A stretch of DNA of 64,000 bases from Viola odorata (Eukaryota; Streptophyta; Magnoliopsida; Malpighiales; Violaceae): the NCBI GenBank assembly GCA_963691705.1, contig OY829537.1:20212078-20276077 (forward strand), written 5' to 3'. Under the pieces are notes generated by a model. The model was given only the letters and a program-made list of their open reading frames with translations, did no database searches and was not told the DNA's origin. Shown here one piece after another: positions 44,721-56,334 of the stretch; positions within the stretch are counted from its first letter, which is position 1; every line of letters begins with the position of its first letter. Made by a program: the position numbers and the translations under genes.

Positions 44721-45857
44721 ATGGCTTCTGACTCAGATCCGCCGTTATCTCAGTCCTCTAGCCTTCCCTTTGATATCCGCAGGCGACTCTTTGCTTTCGC
44801 CACTTCTGACGCTTCTACCACGGTGTAGGAAATTCCCCCAGGAATGTCAGATCTTTCCTCTAAACAAACAACGGGAACATTTGTGTCCCAGCCGTATACT
44901 CCTTTATCCCAGATAGTGGGGCCCAGTAATTTTACTCCCCAGACAAGGGGATCCGTGATAGACAGCGCGAATAACCCCTTTGCGAGCTCGAATTCAGCCC
45001 TTCGCGCCCAATTGGACCATTTAACAGAATTGGCTGCTAGATTCACACCTAGTGCTTTTGGATCAGGCGTCTCATCTCAATTCATTTTTACTCCACCTAT
45101 CATCATAGAACGACCGCTATCATCCCCATTGCATACGAATGTCTCTTTGACGTTGCCTGCGCTGAATGCGCCCTTCAGTCTTGTACAATTTGCTCATAGG
45201 ACAGTGGAGCCGTACGTGCCTCAGACGTCTTTACTTCCTATTCCCCAAGAGGAATGGCAATGACGTGATGAGTATAGAGGTCGTTGGGACGGTAGGAGGG
45301 ATGAAAACGATAAAAACATATCTCCTGGAGGGAGTGAAAGATCCAGCAGTAGGAGGCATCGAACTCGCTCGCCGAGGAGTCGCAACCCCTCTCCAAGGCG
45401 ACATCATGATAGAAATCCGCGAGATCGCAGGAGTCATTTGGAGGTATCCCCACCTCGGTATGCGCGTGAGATTCTTGATGATACTTCTGGCCACCCCTTT
45501 AGCCTGCGCATAAGGCGTCACAGAGTCAGTCGACATGTGAAGCTCCCCTCAGAATCCTATGACGGCACTAGAGATCCCATCTCTCACCTTAACAAGGTGA
45601 AGGACTTTGTACAATTTCAGACTCACAATGACGCTGCTTTGTGTCAGATAATTGTAATGACCCTATCTGGGGTCGCGCGCTTATGGTTCGAAGGTCTTTC
45701 GGGTGGGTCTATTGATAGCTTTTCGCAGCTAGAATCTAAATTCAGGAGTCGATTCTGTACCGCAGTCCCTATCAGGAAGTCTGCCGCTGCCTTGTTTGAC
45801 CTACACAGAAAACCTCAGGAATCCTTGAGTAGTTTCCTCCATTATTTCGACACCTAG
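44721..45857 (+). pseudogene. Tat C gag
   Basis: Starts MASDSDPPLSQSSS. One reading frame carries three in-frame stops: TAG 44826, TGA 45261, TAG 45855. Between them an Arg/Ser-rich basic stretch (SERSSSRRHRTRSPRS) precedes the gag domain: HVKLPSESYDGTRDPISHLN, FVQFQTHNDAALCQI, LWFEGLSGGSIDSFSQLESKF. The element D gag at 53300 is its close relative without these stops. Gag forms the particle core; this copy cannot make a full-length protein. Confidence 0.83.
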
Positions 45858-48185
45858 ATGTCGCTAACGCCAGGTGTAACGGTTGATTTCGCCATCGAAG
45901 CCTTAAAGCGAAACTGTTGTTATAGAAAGCTTAGAGATGCTTTAATGGTTGACCCTCTAGAAACCTTAGATGTGTTAAGGCTGAAAGCCCACAACTATGC
46001 GAGGATGGAAGAGGAAGAGAATAGGGACATGCTTCGGAACATGCCGCCAGCCATGCCTCCAGTCCATAACGCTTCTATTCCAACTACTTCTGAAGATCGG
46101 TTCATCAACGATTATGCTCAGCGAAAGGATCACATTCCCAGGACCTCTAATTGGAGAAGAGGCAACCCCTCAAAGGGAAAGTCTGGCGATTCCTCAGCGC
46201 AACGACAGGGAGATCCGTCTAAAGGACGAGTGTATGACTCAAACCTTCCTTCCCTCATCTTGCCCAGAGTAGAAATACTAGCGATAGCGGAACAACGGAA
46301 CCTGCCCATCCGTTATCCAGCCCCTGTGAGACCAGGGGTAACCTTGGGAAGAAGAGAAAAAACTTACTGTAATTTTCACAAAGCTAAAGGACACTCTATG
46401 GAGGTGTGTAGAGAAATCAAATTGGCGATAGAGCGCCTGCTTGAAGAAGGTTACCTGGGAGAATTTGCCGTCAAAACACGAGAAGAGGCTAAGAGTAATC
46501 CGGCAAACAGAGTAGCCGATGACAGACCGGCAACTTCCTGCACCCTAAGTAATGACTCTGGTCTTGCAGGAAGGAATAGGGAAACACTCACGGTTGACGA
46601 GGAAGATGTGCCCATCATCAACATCATTGCGGGAGGCACACCTTATCTGGATGAGTCCGCACAGCTGACACCCGCATCGAGGGATAAGCGGAAGCATGCG
46701 GGCGTGTCTATCAAAAGTGAGGCGATAAGCGCCCTGGATCGTATGATAATATCCTTTTCTGAAGAGGACGAGAAAGGCGTGGTATATCCACATAATGATG
46801 CGTTAGTAGTTACACCCATTATCGCTAGCCATGGAGTCAGAAGGACTCTGGTTGACAACGGAAGCACCGTAAACTTGTTTTCACTGGAAGCTTACAACCT
46901 CATGAAGCGTCCTGACAACGAGCTTACACCCTGTAAAAAACCCATTATCAGAGTAGATGGAGTCCCCATTCCAGTAACTGGAGTAACCACCTTACCGGTA
47001 TATTTTAAGGAAGATACCTCCAAGCGGTCAGAGGAGCTTCTATTCTTGGTGGTGGATCTAAATCTGCCTTATAACGCCATATTGGGGCGGCCATTCCTCA
47101 ACCGTTTTGGAGCAGCGATATCGCAAAAGCATCTGAGGTTGAAATATCCATCTTGGGACGGTGTGGTCTCGATCCGGGGTAATTCGAAGTTAGCGGCTGA
47201 ATGTTACCTGCTCATGACTCAGAAGAGTTGTGATAGGTACGTGTGCATGACAGTGGATCCCTATAAACAACATGATGAGAAGCGCACTCAACCCGTGGAT
47301 AAGATGACTCACGTTCCTGTTAACGGAATAGATGGGGCCATATTCCTAGTTAGCGATAACCTCACCGCGGAAGAAAACTTTCAGTTAGCCCGATTATTGA
47401 ATAAGTACAAAGGGGAGTTTGCATGGAAACCATCTGACATGTCTGGTATCTCACGAGAGGTAGTGGAGCATCGGCTTAACGTCAACCCGGACGCAAAACC
47501 GGTTCAGCAGAAACGACGTGCTTTCTCTACCGAAAAAGCGACTGCTGTTGACAAAGAAGTGGCAAAACTTCTTGACGCTGGCTTTATTCAAGAAGTACAA
47601 TATCCCACCTGGTTGGCTAACCCTGTCCTGGTTCCCAAGCCCAACGGAGAGTGGCGTATGTGCATCGACTTCACAGACTTGAATGACGCCTGCCCCAAAG
47701 ATTGTTACCCACTTCTTCGGATTGATCAGCTAGTTGATCAGGCTACCGGGTATGCATACTTGAGCTCGCTAGATGCCAATTCGGGGTACCATCAAATCCC
47801 TATGGCTCATGAAGATGAAGAGAAAATTACTTTCATCACTCCAAAGGCCACCTATTGTTACACGGCGATGCCTTTTGGGCTGAAAAATGCTGGAGCCACC
47901 TTCCAGCGAATGGCGAACCAAGTCTTTGAAAAGCAGATTGGGCAAAATGTAGAGGCGTATGTCGATGACATACTGGTCAAAAGTCGGATTTTCGAAGACC
48001 ACCTGTCTGATCTAGCGGAAGTCTTCGAAGTAATGAAGCGATATCAAATGAAACTGAACCCCCGAAAGTGCATGTTGCCTTTCAAACGGGCAAATTTCTG
48101 GGTTACGTGGTCAGTCAAAAAGGTATTCAACCCAACCCGTCAAAGATTAAAGCCATCCAAGATATGGTATCTCCTCGAACTGTGA
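45858..48185 (+). pseudogene. Tat C gag end, protease and reverse transcriptase
   Basis: Continues in the gag frame: MSLTPGVTVDFAIEALKRN, then YCNFHKAKGHSMEVC as a zinc-knuckle-like CX3HX4HX4C-type segment. Protease: GVRRTLVDNGSTVNLFSLEAY (active-site DNGS) and NAILGRPFLNRFGAAIS. RT: WLANPVLVPKPNGEWRMCIDF, LSSLDANSGYHQI (motif A), AMPFGLKNAGATFQRM and VEAYVDDILVKS (catalytic YVDD). The frame is lost near 48095 (after KCMLPFK). All catalytic motifs are present, so inactivation is by frameshifts and upstream stops. Confidence 0.88.
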
Positions 48186-48988
48186 AGGAAATACAGAAGT
48201 TAACGGGGTGTGTTATCACTTTGGGACGATTTATATCTAAGCAAGGCGAGAAGTGTCTCCCTTTTTTCAAAATTATACGCAAGAAAGCCTTCTTCGGATG
48301 GAAAACTGAATGCGAAGAGGCGTTTACAGGCCTGAAGGCCTATCTGTTGTCCGATTTGGTGCTAACCAGACCAAAGCCTGGCGATATTCTGTATTTATAC
48401 CTTGGGGTCGCTGACGATGTGGTCAGTGCGGTCCTTGTGCGAGATGACAATCATGCACATCGCCCTGTATACTTCGTAAGTCACATCTTAGAAGATGCCG
48501 AGCTGAGGTATGCCCATATTGAAAAAATAGCGTTCGCGTTGATACAAGCCACGAGGAAAATGAGTCGATATTTTCAATCTCATACCGTCATCGTGCTAAC
48601 AGACCAACCTTTAAAAAGGATATTTCGGAAGCCCGAATCCTCAGGGAGAATGCTGATTTGGGCTATTGAGCTTGAACAATATGGTTTGCACTATAGATCC
48701 CGACCGTCCGTGAAGGCTCAAATTCTGGCGGACTTTATCGCGGAATGCACCTTTACGCCAGATCCGATGACGGAGTTGACTAAAAAGGAAAAAGAAGAGT
48801 TGGACCTCCCCTTCCCTGAAACCTATACCGACCTGTGGGTCATCCACGTGGACGGCGCCAAGAATCAAGAGCTTGCCGGGGCCGGAATCTTCATGAGTGG
48901 GCCTCATGACATCCTTGTGCGATATGCCATCCGAATCCTGCAGCCGCTATCTAACAAAGCCGCAGAATACGAAGCGCTGTCAGGATAG
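48068..48988 (+). pseudogene. Tat C RT thumb, RNase H and start of second RNase H
   Basis: RT connection: FQTGKFLGYVVSQKGIQPNPSK. First RNase H: LYLYLGVADDVVSAVLVRDD, YFVSHILEDAELRYAHIEK, VLTDQPLKRIFRKPESSGRM. After a linker a second RNase H domain begins: DLWVIHVDGAKNQELAGAGIF and LSNKAAEYEAL. Two successive RNase H domains are a known mark of the Tat lineage. The frame breaks near 48985, where a short segment is deleted relative to element D (57550-57565). Confidence 0.85.
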
Positions 48989-49068
48989 GGAAAAGTGTCT
49001 CCATAAAAGGCGTACATGATTCGGAGAGGCTGGGAGATCTACGGCTGAAAGTCTGTGGAGACTCCAAG

Positions 49069-50586
49069 TTGATAATAGACCAGGTTTTGGTACACTCTCA
49101 AGCTAGGGAGCCCATCATGGTGCAATATCTCGCCAAGGTAAAACGCGAGCTGATAGAAATAAAGAAAAATGGCATACAAGTCAACTTCAAGCACATTCCT
49201 AGAGAGGATAACGCTGAAGCGGATAACCTCGCCAAACTCGCGGCCAACCCGGAAGCGTCCATACCTAAAGGGGTGTACTACCGAGAGATACCCGTACCTT
49301 CCTTCATGGAAGAACAGGCAACGCTCTGCGTGGAAGAAAGTGAAAATGACTGGAGAATTCTTGTCATAAAATACTTGAAACATGACGAGCTGCCAGTGGA
49401 TAACGCTGAGAAGAAGAAAGTGCTAAAGCAAGCGGCGCGGTGCACATATTTTAATGGGGAACTGATGCGGAGGTGTTTCTCTCATCCGGCTGCCAGATGC
49501 ATAACAGAACAAGAGGGCCTTCATACCCTCCACGAAATCCACGAAGGAATTTGCGGCATGCATGCATCCGGCGGAACCCTGGCCGCGCAGGTCTTTAGTT
49601 CGGGGTTCTACTGGCCTACTATCCGGAAAGACTGCCATGATTACTTGCGAACTTGCCAAAAGTGTCAGGAATTCTCCAAGATTCCTCGACAACCCCCCAC
49701 AAAAATTTATGACCTCATTGCTCCTTGCCCTTTCGCGAAATGGGGAATTGACATCCTTGGACCATTTCCAAAGGCGAGGTCTCAGTTAAAGTTTGTGGTC
49801 ATGGCGGTAGATTACTTTACCAAATGGGCGGAAGCTGAGGCGGTTGCCAACATCACGACAGAAAAAATCTGGCGTTTCTTCAAACACCAAGTTATCATAC
49901 GTTTCGGAGTTCCCCGCGTGCTAGTCAGCGATAACGGAACACAATTCACCAGCCAGTTCTTTAGAGACCAATGTGTTGAGTTCGGAATCGAGCAAAGATT
50001 CTCTTCCGTGGCTCATCCACAGACCAATGGTCAGGCTGAAGTGACAAACCGAGCCATCCTTAATGGTGTTAAGAAGAACCTAGAGGGATCCAAAAAGAAG
50101 TGGGTAGATGAACTGCCGTATGTGATGTGGGCGTACCGCATGACCACGAAAACCAGCACAGGAGAGACACCCTTCACACTGGCTTTCGGTACTGAGGCCG
50201 TCACGTCCGTGGAGATTGGTACCATGAGCCTACGAGTGGCCTACTTCAGAGAAGAGCTGAATGAAGAAAGGCTGCGTGCGAACCTTGACGCGCTGCCCGA
50301 GTTACGGAAGGAAGCTCTTCTAAAAATGACGCACTATAAGCAAAAGATGGCGCGTTATCACAATAAGCACGTCAGAGAGCGGCTATTGAAAGAAGGTGAC
50401 CTGGTACTCAGGGATCAGCGAGCGACTGGTCAACGCCGGGAGAAGCTCAGCCTAAACTGGGAAGAGCCGTACCGCGTTACCCGTATTGTCGGGAGAGGAG
50501 CGTATCATCTGGAGACACTCGACGGTACCCCCTTACCTAACTCCTGGAATATCGCTCGTTTGAAATTATATCATGCCAGACTTTGA
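49069..50586 (+). pseudogene. Tat C second RNase H end and integrase
   Basis: Opens with the end of the second RNase H (IDQVLVHSQAREPIMVQYL, HIPREDNAEADNLAKLAAN). Integrase then has its zinc-binding HEIHEGICGMHASG and CQKCQEFSK, catalytic positions in KWGIDILGPFPKARS (D), RVLVSDNGTQFTSQFF (D) and [14 protein letters not shown] (E), and a C-terminal domain GDLVLRDQRATGQ to NIARLKLYHARL. About 505 codons are open. It is separated from the upstream frame by the break near 48985. As a protein domain it appears intact. Confidence 0.88.
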
Positions 50587-50711
50587 TTTATCTCTGCACC
50601 CTTTACTAATGCCAGCCCTAACCTATGCTAACGCTCGAATAATGAGCTTTCTTATGTTTTGCGGCTGCGTGTATGTGTGCAGGCGATGAAAGAAAAACAA
50701 AAAGAGGTTGC
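50587..50711 (+). other. Tat C sequence after pol
   Basis: Short noncoding stretch before the tandem repeats. At the matching position element D carries a solo LTR, so this is the empty-site counterpart (GAGCTTTCTTATGTTTTGCGG). Confidence 0.5.
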
Positions 50712-51230
50712 CAGGAGTGAAAAGTCCTAACCTTGTGATGGTCGGTCCTGATCAGATGACTCACTAAGTGAGGGCACACCCTGGCACACCTAATATTTAT
50801 TGTTGGGAGTGAAAAGTCCTATCCTTGTGGTAGCCACGAGTGGGCCATAAGACGAGGCACGTCCCGACACCCCCGGGAGTGAAAAGTCCTAACCTTGTGA
50901 CGGTCGGTCCTGATCAGATGACTCACTAAGATGAGGCACACCCCGGTATCCCTGGAGGTAAAAGCTCGACCCTTATACCAACCGTTCTCGTGGAGACGGC
51001 TCGTTAAGGAAAGACACACCTCACGGAGATAGTAACTCCATCTTGGAAGTGAAAACCCTACCCTTGTGACCGGGCTAATATAGACGACTCACTAAGTTAG
51101 GGCACGATTTCGGGATGTGAGGGCAATGCCGAAAGTGAAAAATCCTAACCTTGTGACGGCCTGTCCTGATCAGACGGCTCACTAGGAAGAGGCACTTTCC
51201 GGCCGATTGTGGTAACATAGAAATGCGAAG
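50712..51230 (+). repeat. Tandem repeats in the 3' region of Tat C
   Basis: About six degenerate units, each starting GGGAGTGAAAAGTCCTAACC or a variant and continuing TTGTGACGG, CCTGATCAGATGACTCAC, TAAGTGAGGGCAC. Starts lie near 50713, 50805, 50875, 50950, 51043 and 51130, so unit length varies from about 70 to 95 bp. Confidence 0.82.
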
Positions 51231-51841
51231 AATCGCGAAATTCCAGCGAGTAACCAGATGCGGAATCCCTGGTGAAGTGAGCTGGTTGAGAAAGCGATAA
51301 TGAGTGACACCTGTACCCTAGAATGGCGGCGGATTGGCTCCTACGGGAAACTTGTGTCTGTTATCGCATATCTCTTACTAACAAATATTAATCGAGAGTG
51401 TGCAGGATATCTCTGACTGATAGAAATCACGACACTCGAGGCGATAGAAAGATTGTGCAACTCGTCAACAAAATGAACGTGAAGCCAATTGCGTCGATTT
51501 CGACATGATTTGAGGAATAGGGCCTAAAGACCCTGTTCGTTATCTCTTTTAATCAAGGGGAGAAGGAAGAATGCTTCTTTTTCAGGAATGTCCTCTCTGA
51601 CGGGGTCGAGCAGTGGTTAAGTTGAACCTGACAAAGCCCGTTAGTATAACCAAGATGATAAGAGCGCGACGGCCGCGCTGCGAGAATTTCAAAGAAAAAG
51701 AAGTACAGAAAAGGAAAACAACAACAACGAAGGTTAATATCATATAAGTGTCATTGTTCGAATACCTACGAAGGTCACAAAATATACAAAAGATGAGCAA
51801 AAAAAGGATAACGCTAAAAAACAAAAAAAAAAAAAACCTAG
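51231..51841. other. Tat C spacer between repeats and antisense ORF
   Basis: No gene seen. It shares a block (AATTCCAGCGAGTAACCAGATGC) with the D region that is duplicated there. Confidence 0.5.
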
Positions 51842-52610
51842 CTACAACTGGTCCTCTGAAATTCCCCACTCTGGGTAACATTCCAATCTGGCCAAGCGAA
51901 AGCCCTCATCATTAAGATCAGAAGAATTCTTCAAAAAGGCGTTAGAAACAACATCACCTTTGTAAAATTCTTCCCCGTGAATCTCCGCAAAGCAGTCAGC
52001 CATGATGGAAGCCGTCTTTTCAACATACCACCGACACTTGATGACTGTCTCCTCCATCAAGTGCCATTTTCTCTCCCGCCAAGGCTGCTCCCTCTTCTGC
52101 CTGGGCTATTTTCTCTCTTTCGAGGGCGATACTCTTTGACCGCTCAGCCGACAGAGCGGTGTTAGCAGCGGCCAACTGTTCCTTCGCCTTTCTTGCTTCC
52201 TCTTTGGCTGCCACCAGGGACTTTATGCATCTGTCTCGCTCTTCCAACACCCTCTGTTTATCCTCTTGCTCCTGTGAAAGCTTGGCTGCGGAAGCGGCAA
52301 GGTCAGCCGCCTTTTGCGATATGCGCTCGGTATAGTGATGAAACCGAAGGAAACCAGTGAAAAGGTTAGAGCGCAACAGGTCAGCTTGCTCTCCGTCTCC
52401 CTCAGCAGCAAAAGTGCTTCGTTCTTCAGGAGACGTTAGTATGTGGGCAGCCAAGAACGAAGCGGTGACAACCGAGTTATCGACCCCCATGGCCGTGATT
52501 CCTGCACCACGCAGCGTGGTCATATCCACTTGATGAGTGATAGGCCCAGTGGCGTTATATGAGCTTACGTCGGCCAGAAGATTGGATACTATCGTCCCCT
52601 CACCAAAACG
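51842..52610 (-). pseudogene. Tat C antisense ORF, C-terminal part
   Basis: Minus-strand reading with HQVDMTTLRGAGITAMGVDNSVVTASFLAAHIL, then a long Ala/Glu/Lys-rich heptad-like stretch (KAKEQLAAANTALSAERSKSIALEREK), and an end with WYVEKTASIMADCFAEIHGEEFY. Element D has the equivalent (HQVGLYDFRNTGLAALGGDGSV, VERTATILVECFEEVHGADAYK). A shift is needed near 52045. The N-terminal part is cut off by the insertion of D at 52617. Antisense ORFs downstream of pol are known in part of the Tat lineage; their function is unknown. Confidence 0.7.
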
Positions 52611-52616
52611 CTTAAG

Positions 52617-53213
52617 TGATAACCATTAAGGCAATCCTAAGGGCATTTCTGTAATTATGACCCCTGCCGAAGAGGGAGTCCCACGAGCCTTGACGGACAT
52701 CTAAGCTATCTACCGGACCTTGAAGCGTTTACTGAGATGGTCAACATCAGCCGGGGGGGGGGGGGGGGGGAGGTCTCACGCATCTCTTAACGCACGACAT
52801 CATCCCATCCCAGGGACCTATAGAGATATAACCCCCCGACAGGATCATAGGTATCGCCCCCGGTACCCTCCTCGAAGACATCAACCTTGACGTTACCTCA
52901 GGTATTGCTGATGACGTCGGGTTCAGGTATCGCCCGTGACGTCATCAGGAGCGACGCCTCACCTGGATATCGCCCTTATGTCCAGCTATCGCCTCCAGTG
53001 GCCTACAAATACCCCTTAATGAAAAACATCAAGTAAGGCAGAATTCACTTACTAGAACCGCTGCTATTTTTGAACCATTTACTGACTTAAGCATCGGAGT
53101 GTCTACGCCGGAGCCCCCCCTCCGGCGCCTTGCAGGTGAGTTCGACGACAACTACAGCAACTCCGACCAACGGAAGTCACCATCCCGATCGCATAAGAGA
53201 TAAAATCTTAACA
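52617..53213 (+). repeat. 5' LTR of Tat element D
   Basis: Starts TGATAACCATTAAGGC and ends AAATCTTAACA, followed by the primer site AATTGGTGCTTTCATTGAGAG. It contains a run of 18 G (52753-52770) and a weak TATA-like CCTACAAATACC near 53002. Confidence 0.85.
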
Positions 53214-53299
53214 AATTGGTGCTTTCATTGAGAGTCTTGGTGTATTAAGTGAGCATCCTTAATAGCCAAGCTCTGTTCTACCCAGAGATCGGAATAATC

Positions 53300-54994
53300 A
53301 TGACTTCTGAGTCGGAGCGGACGCGACCACCATCTTCTAATGTTCCCTTCTCGATTCGTAGACAGTTATTCCCTTTTGCTACTGCTGAACTTTCTGGGAC
53401 GGCACAACAAATCAGTTCAGAATCCCTAAAGCCTTTGACCAGGTCTGCAGGAGAAGCTCTTTCCTCGCAAGCGACCGTTTCATTGTCCCGAATGCCGGGA
53501 TCCAGCTTCTCTACTCCTGCTTCGAGGGGATTTGTGTTAAATAGTACAGAACACCCTTTTGCGAGTGAAATAGCGGCCCTTCGTTCTCGGTTGGACTATT
53601 TGGCTGAAATGGCTGCCAGAATGACACCTGAAATCTCCGGATCGAGTGTCCCTTCCCGTGTCATGTTCACACCGTCTATTTTCACCGAGCGGCCCTTTTC
53701 GCCGTCATTAAAGGGAAATCTCTGGTCAACTTTATCCGTAGCTGATCCCTCGATTAATTTTGTGCAGCTCACTCAAGGACGAGTGGAACCTTATGTGCCG
53801 CAAGTTCCCCTAGGTCCCATCCCTTTGGAGGATCGGCACCTGGAAGAGGCCAGAAACTGTTGGGACGGTCGAAGGGAAGGAGCGAATAGGGATTTGTCTC
53901 CTGAGCGCAGTGAAAGATCCAGCAGTAGGAGATATCGAACTCGCTCGCCCCGAAGCTACAGTCGGTCTCCTAGGCGACATCCCACGCCAGATCCACGGAA
54001 TCGGAGGCGTCCTGCGGAAATGTCTCCCCCACGCCAGGAGCGTGAAATTCTTGATGACACATCAGGTCATCCATTTAGCCGTCGTATAAGACGCCATAAG
54101 GTCAGTCGACATGTGAAGCTTCCCACTGAGACTTATGACGGCACTAGATATCCCATTTCACACATCAATAAGGTGAAGGATTTCGTGCAGTTTCAGACGC
54201 ACAGTGATGCGGCGTTATGCCAAATATTTGTTATGAAATTATTAGGAGTTGCGCGCCTCTGGTTCGAGGGCCTTCCCGACGGATCTATTAGCAATTTCGC
54301 ACAGTTGGAATCCAAGTTCCGGAGCCGTTTCAGCACAGCGATTCCAATCAAGAAATCTGCCGCCGCGTTATTTGACCTACGTCGAAGGCCTCAGGAAACT
54401 CTGAAGGAATTTCATAGTCGATTTGATCTGGAAATGTCACTAACGCCGGGCGTTACCATTGATTTTGCTATAGAAGCCTTAAAGAGGAACTGCCGTTATA
54501 GTAAATTGAGAGATGCACTAATGGTGGACCCTTCAGCGACTCTGGACGCTTTAAGACTTAAAGCCCATAATTATACGAAAATGGAAGAAGAGGAAAACAG
54601 AGATAGAACCTATGGCATGCCACCTAAGGCACCTCTGATTCCAAACGCTCCTGTAAATACCATTCTTGATGACCGCCTCACCGACGAGTATGCTCGGTGG
54701 AAAGATCATATTCCCAAAACCTCCAGTGGGCGGAAAGGTAACACTTCAAAGGGAAAGCCTGGCAGTTCCCCATCTCAATGCCAAGGAGATTCTTCTAAAG
54801 GTCGGGCATACGATCCTGATTTCCCTTCCCTTAATCTACCAAGGGCAGAGATTTTGGCGATAGTGGAACAGCAAAACCTTCCCATCCGGTACCCTACGCC
54901 TGTAAAGCCCGAAGTACTCCTAGGGAGAAGAGAAAATGCTTATTGTAAGTTCCACAAAGCCAGGGGAATTCTACAGAAGTATGCAGGGACTTAA
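53300..54994 (+). pseudogene. Tat D gag
   Basis: Starts MTSESERTRPPSSN, with an N-terminal half rich in Ser and Pro, then an Arg/Ser-rich stretch (ERSSSRRYRTRSPRSYSRSP) and the gag domain (HVKLPTETYDGTRYPISHIN, DFVQFQTHSDAALCQI, LWFEGLPDGSISNFAQLESKF, RRRPQETLKEFHSRFDLEMSL). It continues to YCKFHKARG, where a frameshift near 54965 breaks the zinc-knuckle-like segment. It is open for about 560 codons, so a gag protein lacking its C-terminal knuckle would be possible. Confidence 0.85.
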
Positions 54995-55011
54995 AATCAG
55001 CAATAGAACGT

Positions 55012-56334
55012 TTGGTGGAGGAAGGTTACTTGGGAGAATTCGCGACCAAAGTAAGAGAAGACACCAGAAATAATCCCATGAAAAGGGTCACAGATGACCG
55101 ACAAGTATCCCCTCGCGTCCCACAAAAGGATAATGCTCTCGGAGGAAGAGGTGAGGAAACTTTCGCAGTTGATGACGAGGGCTTCCCTATGATTAACATC
55201 ATAGCAGGAGGGACTCCTTACATGGATGAACCAGAACTACCGACGACGGCGTTAGGAGAAAAACGCAAGCGAAATGGCGCGACAAAGAAAGGTGAAATGA
55301 TAAGCGTGCTAGATCGCATGGTGTTAGCCTTCTCCGAGGAAGACGAGAAAGGCGTTGTCTATCCGCATAATGACGCACTGGTGGTTACGCCCATGATTGC
55401 CAGTCACGGAGTCAGAAGAACTCTCATAGATAACGGAAGTGCAGTAAACCTTTTCTCGTTGGAGGCTTACAATCTCATGAAACGGCCCGACAACGAATTG
55501 ATACCTTACAAAAAACCCATAATTGGGGTGGACGGGATCCCAATCCCAGTCACAGGGATAACCACTCTGCCTGTATACTTCAGAGAAGACACCTCCAAGC
55601 GGTCAGAGGATCTGTTATTCCTTGTCGTGGACCTAAACTTGCCCTACAATGTTATACTCGGACGACCTTTTCTCAACCGCTTTGGAGCGGTAATATCTCA
55701 GAAGCATTTGAAGATGAAATACCCCTCCTGGGACGGAGTGGTAGCGATAAAGGGCAATCAAAAATTGGCGGCCGAATGTTACCTGCTAATGACTCAAAAG
55801 AGTTGTGATAGGTATGTATGTATAACAGCGGACCCATATGAACAAGGCGATGAGAAGCGCGCTCAACCTCTTGACAAAATGGTGCCCGTACCGGTAATCA
55901 GCATAGAAAAAGCAGACTTCCTTGTCAGCGAAAGGCTTAGTTCAGAAGAAAACCTTCAGTTGGCTCGGTTATTGAACAAGTGTCGAGGAGAATTTGCATG
56001 GAAACCCGCAGACATGCCGGGTATATCGCTAGAAATAGCCGAGCACCGACTCAATGTTGACCCTGGCGCTAAGCCGATCCAGCAAAAACGGCACGCGTTC
56101 TCTAAGGAAAAAGCCTTAGCTGTTGATAAAGAAGTAGCGAAGGTCCTTGACGCTGCTTTCATCCGCGAAGTTCAATACCCCACCTGGTTAGCCAACCCAG
56201 TCCTCGTTCCTAAGTCCAATGGAGACTGGCGTATGTGTATTGACTTCACCAATTTGAACGATGCCTGCCCTAAGGACTGCTACTCGCTTCCCCGCATTGA
56301 CCAATTAGTCGATTAGACTGCCGGGTACGCATAT
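55012..56334 (+). pseudogene. Tat D protease and RT start
   Basis: Open from LVEEGYLGEFATKV. Protease: GVRRTLIDNGSAVNLFSLEAY (DNGS) and NVILGRPFLNRFGAVIS. RT start: WLANPVLVPKSNGDWRMCIDFTNLNDACPKD. A TAG at 56314-56316 (LVD/TAG/TAGYAYL) interrupts just before motif A; the frame continues in phase beyond it. Confidence 0.85.

Larger units (their letters stand above)
44111..52616 (+). mobile_element. Tat-lineage Gypsy element C, interrupted by element D
   Basis: 5' LTR 44111-44633, primer site, gag 44721-45857, pol to 50586, tandem-repeat 3' region, and the 3' part of an antisense ORF. The order protease, RT, RNase H, second RNase H, integrase plus a minus-strand ORF after pol marks the Tat lineage. 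It sits in the RT of Athila A, with CTTCA (44106-44110) as the likely left duplication. At 52617 element D begins inside C's antisense ORF. C's 3' LTR must lie beyond D, outside the window. Confidence 0.83.
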
